Assembly: GCA_964393615.1 (NCBI GenBank)
Contig: CAYMUR010000087.1
Coordinates: forward strand, 1-23,109
Source: CAYMUR01 sp964393615
GTDB lineage: Bacteria > Planctomycetota > Planctomycetia > Pirellulales > Pirellulaceae
Reading direction: 5' to 3'
Length of the DNA stretch: 23,109 nucleotides
The notes below the pieces were generated by a model. It was not told the DNA's origin. It searched no databases and was given only the letters and a program-made list of their open reading frames with translations. Below are positions 16,921-23,109 of the stretch, piece after piece (positions within the stretch are counted from its first letter, which is position 1; every line of letters begins with the position of its first letter). The position numbers and the translations under genes were made by a program.

Positions 16921-17494
16921 AACAACTACGTAATGAAAAGAAAAAGATTTAACGAACAACAATCCGATATTCACAACCAAGTCAACACACGTCCATCTGG
17001 ACCAACACCCACTGCGTCCCTGTCGCAGACGACACTGCAGGGCCAACGCCTACCGTCGACCTAGTGACCTCGCCGATTGACACGCGAAGAATATCTTTTC
17101 AAGAGCGGACAATCGCTTTCCGGAGAAATGATTTGGCAATCAAGTCGCTAGCGAACTCAGGTCCAAAATAATGTTCCCGATTCTATCCCAACCTAATCCA
17201 GCCTTCACCCCCCATATGACAAAATCGACAGTTGAAACATCCTCCGTGAAGCATACGTTGTTCCCCGCACCGACCGGGTGACGGTTGAGCCCCCTAAGCC
17301 GAAACCAAGCCACCAGAAAACCCCCTACTCCGTCCCAACACCCCTGTCAAACTAAGACGTTTTGGCAATCAGCAACGACTGGTCTTCGCCTTAGAATGCG
17401 TTTGCACGGTTTTGAACCTGTTTCCCCCTTTCTCTTATCGGTGGAAAAGTCCAGAATAGTGTCAACTAACAATCGAAAAAGAAGGAGTCTACTC
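16921..17494. other. Divergent intergenic region between symporter and lipoprotein genes
   Basis: About 570 bases with no credible gene; the plus frame is open from 17285 but reads as proline- and basic-rich non-coding sequence. It must hold both divergent promoters. For the symporter a weak pair is TTGTGA (16976-16971), 18 bases, TTAAAT (16952-16947). A bulged 8-bp inverted repeat lies at 17018-17042 (CCCTG, CAG, then CTGCAGGG). The 11 bases TTTGGCAATCA occur at both 17132 and 17361. None of these is strong alone. Confidence 0.4.
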
Positions 17495-20400
17495 ATGCGA
17501 TACCCCTTGTTAGCATTGGGACTAATCGTCGTACACCTGTTCGGTTGTGCGCCAGCAAATCCAGTCAGCCCTCCCACGAATTCTACCAATGCCACAAACA
17601 GTGCGAGTCACCAATTAAACGACGAATCGGGGCAACCTGACCTGGAACCATCCAGCAACACCGGTGAGCCTGGTGCCGATGAACTTGGTACCGATGAACC
17701 TGCACAAGAAACAATCAGTTCCACACAGCAAAACACCACCATCGCAGTGGCCGACGAGCCATCCTTGCAATTCACCCCCCGACCAGCATGGACAACCTCA
17801 CACGTGCAAGGTTCACCTGATCCCAGGTTACCCTTTGAAGTCGAAGAAGTCTTTGACGGGCTTTCCTTCTATGCGCCGGTGGTTGTCCAGCAAGTCCCAG
17901 GAACCAAACAGTATTTAATCGGTGAGTTATGTGGACGCATTTACTGGATTGATGAAAACAACCCTGAAAACGACCCTGTGTTGGCCATCGATTTGTTTCC
18001 CGATATGCCAAACCAGCCGCCGATACCAGCCCGTGGTCAGGAGCCCGTGGTCACAGACAATCCAATGCCCGCCCAACATCTGTACGACTTAACCTTTCAT
18101 CCGAATTTCATTTCAAACCGTCAGGTCTTTGTGACTCACCTGGTCTCCGGTGATAAACCGGTGACCTGGTTGTCTCGATTCGAACTCAGCACTGAAGATC
18201 CACCGCGTATACATCGTGAAAGTGAAAGGCGTGTGATTTCATGGCCCTCCGCTGGTCACAATGGTGGGTGTGTGCGATTCGGCCCCGATGGGTTCCTTTA
18301 CGTTTCTACGGGTGACGGTGTTGGACCGAACCCACCTGATTCCAACAATGTAGGTCAGGATATCAGTAACCTTTTGGCGTCGGTACTTCGTATTGATGTC
18401 GACAACGCCACCGACGACGCCCCGTACACCGTCCCAACGGACAATCCGTTCGTCGACATGCCAGATGCGAGACCGGAGGTGTGGGCCTACGGATTTCGTA
18501 ACCCGTGGAAAATGGATTTCGACCGCGCCAGTGGCGCTCTTTGGCTGGGAGATGTAGGTTGGGAGACCTGGGAAATGGTTCACCTCGTCAATCGTGGCAG
18601 CAATTATGGCTGGCCCATTATGGAAGGCCGCAAGGTCTTACGATCGGAGGTTCCACCCGGTCCCACACCGATCAATCCGCCTGTCAAGGATTATCCACGG
18701 TCCGAAGCCAATTCTATCACGGGCGGCATTGTTTATAGTGGAAAAAAGTATCCCGAACTGGCAGGATCCTTCATCCACGGCGACTATCGCACTGGACATA
18801 TTTGGGCACTTCAAGTGGACGACCAAGGAGTCATGCAACATCGCCACCTTGCACGCTCCTCCATTTGCATCATTGCATTTACAGAAACGGCTGACGGAGA
18901 CATCTACGTACTGGATCACGACAGGACTGGTCGGACTTTTCAGTTAATACCGACTGCGCCTGTTGAAAAAAGACCTCCGTTTCCACTGGATCTCGACGCC
19001 ACGGGTCTGTTTTCCAACACGGCCGACCTGCAACCGGCGGCAGGCGTCATTCCTTATGAAGTGATCGCCTCGCCCTGGATGGACGGTGCCACCGCCCAAC
19101 GACTATTAGCGTTGCCTGACCAAACACAAATCACCGTCACGGAGATCGAAGGAAAATCCCAATGGGTATTTCCCGAAGGCACGGTTCTCGTACAAACCGT
19201 TCATCACCATGGTCTGCCAGACCAACCACCTACCCGCTTGGAAACGCGTATCCTTCATCGCGAGAATGGCAGCTGGCATCCCTACAGTTACCGTTGGAAC
19301 GACACCCAAACAAACGCCGTACTGGTACCACAAACCGGTGAAGACGTCCGTCTTCCACGGTCCACCGTGGATTCCCAAGTCCCGCTACGTGAAACGTGGC
19401 ATGTCCCCAGTCGTTCCGAGTGCACATTTTGCCACCGGCAAAGAATTGGTTCTGTCCTTGGTTTCGCACCTGCTCAACTGGAACGCCTCGTTCATTACGC
19501 TGATGCCGAACATCAACAACTCGACCTCTTGTCCGCCAGGGGAATTTTTGACGGCGATCCCCATGCGGCGATCGACGACGCCTCCCGCCTGGTGGATCCA
19601 CATGATCTCTCCAACAATTTAAATGACCGGGCACGTTCTTACCTGGACGTTAACTGTGGGATTTGTCACAGCCCACACGGTGAATCGATCACCATGTTCT
19701 ATCTGCGCCGACATTATTCTTTAGAAGAAGCCAAAGCTTTTAAAAGAGCGGCCATTGGCACGTTTGGACTTCCTGACCCTCACTTGATCTTTCCAGGTGA
19801 TCCTTATCGTTCCATCATCCTGTATCGCTTGGGAAAACTTGGCAATGCGCGGATGCCGTATATTGGATCTCATGCAGTGGATCCCGCTGGCTTTCAATTG
19901 ATTCACGATTGGATTCTTTCCCTGGACGGTGAAATGACTTCACTCCAAAGTGAAGACTTGATCAGCCTCCAGATGCTACGCAACAGGGAAGCATCCCCCG
20001 CCGACCACAAAGAAGCGATTTCACATCTTTTAACTACCACAAGCAGCGCCCTGGCCCTACTTTCGGTTGTTTACAATGATGAAGTCACCACAGCATCTCG
20101 TGACCAGATCGTCGAACTGAGCCAACAGTCGCCGGCTGCCACGGTCCGATCACTTTTCGAAGATTTTATCCCCGAAACCCAACGCAGACCAACGCTGGGT
20201 GACAACATACAACCACAAGTAGTCCTGGACGTTGCGGGTGATGCGGCCCGAGGACAACTGATTTTTCAAAGCGATGCCAGTCGCTGCCGCACCTGCCATG
20301 TCGCTGACGCACAGGGCCGTTCCTTAGGCGCCGACTTGAGAGAAATCGGCAAAAAATATCCCAAACCCGAACTGTTGACGCACATTATCGAACCGTCTTT

Positions 20401-20662
20401 GAAAATGGAGCCTGCCTTTATTCCCTACCTGGTAGAAACAGCAAACGGTAAAGTCCATTCCGGTTTAATCGTGGAACGCAACGACGAGGAAATCGTGTTA
20501 GACAACGCCAAGTTGGAACGTTTACACATTCCGGTCGCCGACATTGAACAGATCGAACCGCTGGCCAAATCCCTCATGCCCGAACGCCTGCTAAGTGACA
20601 TGACAGCACAGGAAGCCGCCGACCTGCTGGAGTACTTGTCCACATTAAGAGGTGAAAACTAA
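17495..20662 (+). CDS. Lipoprotein fusing a glucose/sorbosone dehydrogenase propeller to c-type haem domains
   Basis: 1055 residues from the ATG at 17495, chosen because AAGGAG precedes it and because it begins a lipoprotein signal (LLALGLIVVHLFGC, lipidated C18). An acidic linker follows (to about 110). Residues about 115-480 match the PQQ-type glucose/sorbosone dehydrogenase propeller (SAGHNGGCVRFGPDGFLYVS, FRNPWKMDFD). Residues about 500-860 match the HNE_0200/SO_2930-type haem protein family (GVIPYEVIASPWMDGA, SYRWNDTQTNA, PSRSECTFCH). Haem sites are CTFCH (643-647) and CGICH (721-725). Residues about 915-1055 match the Pirellula/Verrucomicrobium-type haem domain, with CRTCH (931-935), IIEPSLKM, HSGLIVERNDEE and AKSLMPERLL. 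It is probably a membrane-tethered periplasmic sugar or alcohol dehydrogenase that passes electrons through its own haems. The cofactor and substrate are inferred. Confidence 0.93.
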   Translation: MRYPLLALGLIVVHLFGCAPANPVSPPTNSTNATNSASHQLNDESGQPDLEPSSNTGEPGADELGTDEPAQETISSTQQNTTIAVADEPSLQFTPRPAWTTSHVQGSPDPRLPFEVEEVFDGLSFYAPVVVQQVPGTKQYLIGELCGRIYWIDENNPENDPVLAIDLFPDMPNQPPIPARGQEPVVTDNPMPAQHLYDLTFHPNFISNRQVFVTHLVSGDKPVTWLSRFELSTEDPPRIHRESERRVISWPSAGHNGGCVRFGPDGFLYVSTGDGVGPNPPDSNNVGQDISNLLASVLRIDVDNATDDAPYTVPTDNPFVDMPDARPEVWAYGFRNPWKMDFDRASGALWLGDVGWETWEMVHLVNRGSNYGWPIMEGRKVLRSEVPPGPTPINPPVKDYPRSEANSITGGIVYSGKKYPELAGSFIHGDYRTGHIWALQVDDQGVMQHRHLARSSICIIAFTETADGDIYVLDHDRTGRTFQLIPTAPVEKRPPFPLDLDATGLFSNTADLQPAAGVIPYEVIASPWMDGATAQRLLALPDQTQITVTEIEGKSQWVFPEGTVLVQTVHHHGLPDQPPTRLETRILHRENGSWHPYSYRWNDTQTNAVLVPQTGEDVRLPRSTVDSQVPLRETWHVPSRSECTFCHRQRIGSVLGFAPAQLERLVHYADAEHQQLDLLSARGIFDGDPHAAIDDASRLVDPHDLSNNLNDRARSYLDVNCGICHSPHGESITMFYLRRHYSLEEAKAFKRAAIGTFGLPDPHLIFPGDPYRSIILYRLGKLGNARMPYIGSHAVDPAGFQLIHDWILSLDGEMTSLQSEDLISLQMLRNREASPADHKEAISHLLTTTSSALALLSVVYNDEVTTASRDQIVELSQQSPAATVRSLFEDFIPETQRRPTLGDNIQPQVVLDVAGDAARGQLIFQSDASRCRTCHVADAQGRSLGADLREIGKKYPKPELLTHIIEPSLKMEPAFIPYLVETANGKVHSGLIVERNDEEIVLDNAKLERLHIPVADIEQIEPLAKSLMPERLLSDMTAQEAADLLEYLSTLRGEN

Positions 20663-20680
20663 AGCGGGTCATCTCGACGA

Positions 20681-20718
20681 CGGACATGCCAGGCCTCTGT
20701 CTGAACGGCGTTTTTTTT
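20681..20718 (+). terminator. Possible terminator after the haem/propeller lipoprotein gene
   Basis: A 6-bp stem with one G-T pair (CGGACA 20681-20686, TGTCTG 20698-20703, 11-base loop) lies 18 bases after the stop codon, and a run of eight T begins seven bases after the stem (20711-20718). The distance between stem and T-run is longer than usual, so this is tentative. It lies between two convergent genes. Confidence 0.35.
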
Positions 20719-20752
20719 CATCCACCAGACATAGGGCCAGTCCAGCTTTCCA

Positions 20753-22471
20753 TCAGACGTCCTTCTCTAAACCAAAAGCCCGCCATACTAGATTGTCCAG
20801 ATTGTTTTCTTGAAGCCTCGGTATCGAATTACCTTCGACCATCTGCCTGACGAGGTGGATCGCTGTCCGTGCTGCCTCACTCGTCGCATCAGGAACGGGA
20901 AATTGTTTGACATATTGCGCCATGAAACGCCGTCTTCCAGAATACAATTTATTATGAAAAAGCGTATCGTAATACTGCGTGATGAAGGTTGAATTCGCCA
21001 CGGCAAGCATTAAAAACAACCAGGATTCCTTGACACCAGCCCGTAGCGTGAGCCAATAACAATCACCGTTGACGACGGCACCGCTACGGTCGAAAAAGAA
21101 CCGTGGAACCTCTGAAATATCAGGACACACAATCTTCGCCTGCGCCCATTCATTCGGTTTGTGCGGCACCCAGATCTCGTACCAATGTCGGCCACTTTCC
21201 AGTACATACTTCCTTCTCGACAAGCGATCCTTGTGCTGTTCCAAAAATCTCCGTGCTCGCGGGTATCTTTCAAGCCTGACGGCACACCTCTTATTCTTTC
21301 TTATTTCATGGGGATACAACAGCTTCGTCAAACCGGACGTACGACGTGCGAGCCAGCGGCCCGCGTCACGATGCGTCAGCAGCGGTTTCAAAAGTGCGTC
21401 TTCGGGGCGGTTCGATTTTGGCAAAGATTCCCAGTCTTGGATGAACACATCATCGGCAGTGGTTTTGACCCCCACTCGAACCTGGGCAATCTCGTGAAAA
21501 CGATATGCCGTGTGACACCTCACCGAGTCCAACCATACCTTGTTTTGGTGCGTCTGCAACGTCCAACGATGATCAACACCGACCAGGGACAGCTCTCCTC
21601 TTTCAATGCGATACTGCTTCGCCTTGAATTGTACGACACCCGTCATACGACGATCTTTCATCGCCGCCAGTGGTGACACACACTCGAGCACCGGCTGTTT
21701 TAAGTGGCTGACTCCGCGCTGTTCGTAAATCCGTGCAAAAAGACATTTGCACGGTACCGAAACATCCACCTTGCGCTTTCTCGCGATTACAATCACGGGC
21801 AAAACAGCCGCCGTTTTGAATAGCTTGGTATCACCCAGGTCAAAGACAGAAAGTAATTCAAATCTGTCTTGCAATAGTTTGCGCAGGGAGCGTTCAGAAT
21901 TCGTCGTCAAAAAACGGTTGGACGTCAACAGCCCCAGGATACCGCCTGGCTGCAGCGTGTTTGCCATAGCAATCGTAAATACGTGATAGAGATTAACACG
22001 TCCGCGCAAATTAAAACGCTGCGCCAATTACTGGGATCTCTTGGCACCGAGAACCTGGGTTCGAACATAGAGCGGATTGGCAATGATGACATGGCTCCTA
22101 GGAACGATTTCCTGCGGTCGCTTGTCCACCGACACAATCTTACTAGGCTGGTCAACGCCAGGTTGGTCCAGAAAATCGGCACATTCCAATCGTACTTGTT
22201 CTTCACCTTGATCGACTAACAAATTGGTTGCCGATTTCAAAGCAGATGGGTCCATCTCAAAACCGATCAAATTCACTTGTTTTCGACTTTGATCCGATAG
22301 CGCCTGATAAAATGCCAGCAGCAGAGCACCGGTTCCGCATGCCGGGTCTAACACCGTCAGCGTACCTGTCCATGTTGACAAGTGCTCGAGGATGGACTCT
22401 GGGAGAAAATTCGCCAGATCGGCGGGAGTGTAATGAATTCCCTGGTCTTTCGTTTTCGAGACTACCTTCAT
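20753..22471 (-). pseudogene. TaqI/Eco57I-type N6-adenine DNA methyltransferase with in-frame stop
   Basis: Transfers methyl groups from SAM to adenine in DNA. The ATG at 22471 has GGGAG seven bases upstream. Motif X-like YTPADLANFL, motif I DPACGTG (42-48), motif II GFEMDP and motif III CADFL are intact. Motif IV reads NPLY (132-135) instead of NPPY. Codon 148 is TAA (22030-22028), and the same frame then continues for 424 codons (AQRFNLRGRVNLYHVFTIAM onward). It ends with a TaqI-type specificity domain (KIVCPDISEVPRFFFDRSGA, GRRRFMAQYVKQFPVP). No frame shift is involved. A TTG directly after the TAA could allow reinitiation, but no ribosome site supports it and neither half alone would be a complete enzyme. 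Most likely a recently inactivated solitary methyltransferase or a relic of a restriction system; sequencing error or readthrough are alternatives. No restriction endonuclease gene is visible. Confidence 0.85.
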
Positions 22472-22825
22472 TCCATCGCTCCCACTCCCAATTCTGCGTC
22501 CCCATTTTTCAGCAAGCCGACACACGTCCTCCATACAACCACAAAGCTTGTACCAGACGTCCAGAGACACATTTGACGTGGGAGAACTGGTACACAAACA
22601 TTGTCAAATCAAATACCGCCAGGATTCCCAAAGAACCCGCTGGAATCCACCATTTCTTCGTACTCTGCACATTTTTTGCACTTCGCACAAACCAGCGGGG
22701 CCCCATCCAGCGTGGCACGGGTCGCGCAACGACAGGAATTTGAATATGTTTTGCACGAACAGCCCGTTGTAGTCGATGTCACCGCATCATGAACCTCTGG
22801 CAACTACTTTCACTGTGCTGACAAA
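22472..22825. other. Region upstream of the methyltransferase with only weak coding signal
   Basis: About 350 bases. It contains the small cysteine-rich ORF listed separately. The methyltransferase frame stays open back to about 22609 (SLDVWYKLCGCMEDVCRLAE), so a degraded N-terminal extension is possible, but a TGA blocks it further upstream. No promoter was recognised. Confidence 0.4.
22609..22803 (-). CDS. Small cysteine-rich ORF, possible metal-binding protein
   Basis: 64 residues from a TTG at 22803; there is no ATG near the N-terminus and no clear ribosome site. Cysteines fall in close groups: GCSCK (15, 17), SCRC (24, 26) and CAKCKKC (39, 42, 45), which would suit zinc or another metal. 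The sequence between them is plausible protein (ATRATLDGAPLV), ending in EYEEMVDSSGFFGNPGGI. It does not match a family I know. It lies 22 bases after the small acidic gene and ends about 140 bases before the methyltransferase start. It could be a real small protein, or an accidental frame. Confidence 0.35.
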   Translation of the reverse strand: MPEVHDAVTSTTTGCSCKTYSNSCRCATRATLDGAPLVCAKCKKCAEYEEMVDSSGFFGNPGGI

Positions 22826-23080
22826 TTATTCGTCATGGGGCGACGCGTCATACCACAAGTGAATCGCAATCGTCTGACCATGTTGAACGATTGGCAACGA
22901 GGCACGCACCACTACCAACGGATTTTCCCCCATCCAATCCTGTAGGGCGAGCCCCAGGGTTCCTGGTAAATCCTCCGCGGGTGGAGGAGACTCATCGTCC
23001 GCACAGAAAATAACATGCCCGTAATCTGGAAACTCCGTGATCTTGACGGAATACTCTTCATCCGCATTGCCATTGGACAT
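22826..23080 (-). CDS. Small acidic hypothetical protein
   Basis: 84 residues from the ATG at 23080, preceded by GAGG six bases upstream; a TTG at 23098 is the outer limit of the frame. I recognise no family. It is acidic (NADEEYSVKITEFPDYGHVI, then FCADDESPPPAEDLPG), has no signal peptide or membrane segment, and looks like a compact cytoplasmic alpha/beta protein with strands at VVVRASLPIV and TIAIHLWYD. The good ribosome site supports it as a real gene. It may be transcribed together with the cysteine-rich ORF. Confidence 0.65.
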   Translation of the reverse strand: MSNGNADEEYSVKITEFPDYGHVIFCADDESPPPAEDLPGTLGLALQDWMGENPLVVVRASLPIVQHGQTIAIHLWYDASPHDE

Positions 23081-23109
23081 CGTTACCTCACCTGTCAAAA
23101 AATACCAAG

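Noticed and set aside
16921..17046. N-terminal extension of the symporter
   Set aside because: The 42 extra residues precede the normal first helix of the family and look like translated leader sequence.
17285..17494. N-terminal extension of the haem/propeller protein
   Set aside because: A strong ribosome site and a lipoprotein signal begin at 17495; the extra 70 residues are low-complexity and would bury the signal.
20753..22027. Stand-alone gene starting at TTG 22027
   Set aside because: The TTG follows the TAA of the same frame with no ribosome site, and the sequence is the middle and end of a methyltransferase lacking its SAM-binding part.
22054..22066. tRNA T-arm-like GGTTCGAAC sequence
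   Set aside because: It lies within the methyltransferase coding frame and no cloverleaf can be drawn around it.
22509..22718. Minus-strand frame with a hydrophobic segment (AGSLGILAVFDLTMFVYQF)
   Set aside because: Overlaps both the cysteine-rich frame and the methyltransferase leader; no ribosome site and no family resemblance.

Overview
The window looks like part of a planctomycete chromosome, probably from the Pirellula-like group. The evidence is a C-terminal haem domain of the type named after Pirellula and Verrucomicrobium, a membrane protein with the short helical leader domain seen in planctomycete kinases, a zinc-ribbon ExbD, and a run of TPR and beta-propeller envelope proteins. 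Base composition is near 50% GC. Two runs of exactly ten N (9781-9790 and 13560-13569) show that this is a scaffolded draft, perhaps a metagenome or single-cell assembly; one of them breaks a gene.

Layout. 1-2163 (minus): aconitase, whose C-terminal end lies beyond the window edge. 2413-14637 (minus): one long, tightly packed gene series. In order of transcription it encodes a secreted squalene-cyclase-fold protein (split by the second gap), a TonB-topology single-pass protein, an ExbB/TolQ proton channel, two ExbD/TolR proteins (the second with an N-terminal zinc ribbon), a 1146-residue membrane-anchored TPR plus beta-propeller protein, a TPR plus family-5 solute-binding-like protein, and an unrecognised secreted protein. 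A good -35/-10 pair lies at 14790-14818, and three 14-base direct repeats sit just upstream of it. A tandem array of four 16-base repeats lies inside the series at 12877-12940. 15208-16920 (minus): a sodium:solute symporter followed by a long bulged hairpin that resembles a terminator. 17495-20662 (plus): a large lipoprotein joining a glucose/sorbosone-dehydrogenase-type propeller to two haem-binding modules with three CxxCH sites. 20753-22471 (minus): a TaqI/Eco57I-type adenine DNA methyltransferase interrupted by one in-frame TAA and carrying NPLY where NPPY is expected. 22609-23080 (minus): a small cysteine-rich ORF and a small acidic protein, both unrecognised.

How they may work together. 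The ExbB/ExbD genes supply a proton-driven motor in the inner membrane. The TonB-like protein, the propeller/TPR protein, the binding-protein homologue and the secreted alpha-alpha barrel protein are all predicted to face the periplasm. Short spacings and start/stop overlaps argue for one transcript, so a single energised envelope machine is the most interesting hypothesis here. Its substrate cannot be read from the sequence. The symporter and the haem/propeller lipoprotein are divergently arranged across about 570 bases and could share regulation, but that is inference.
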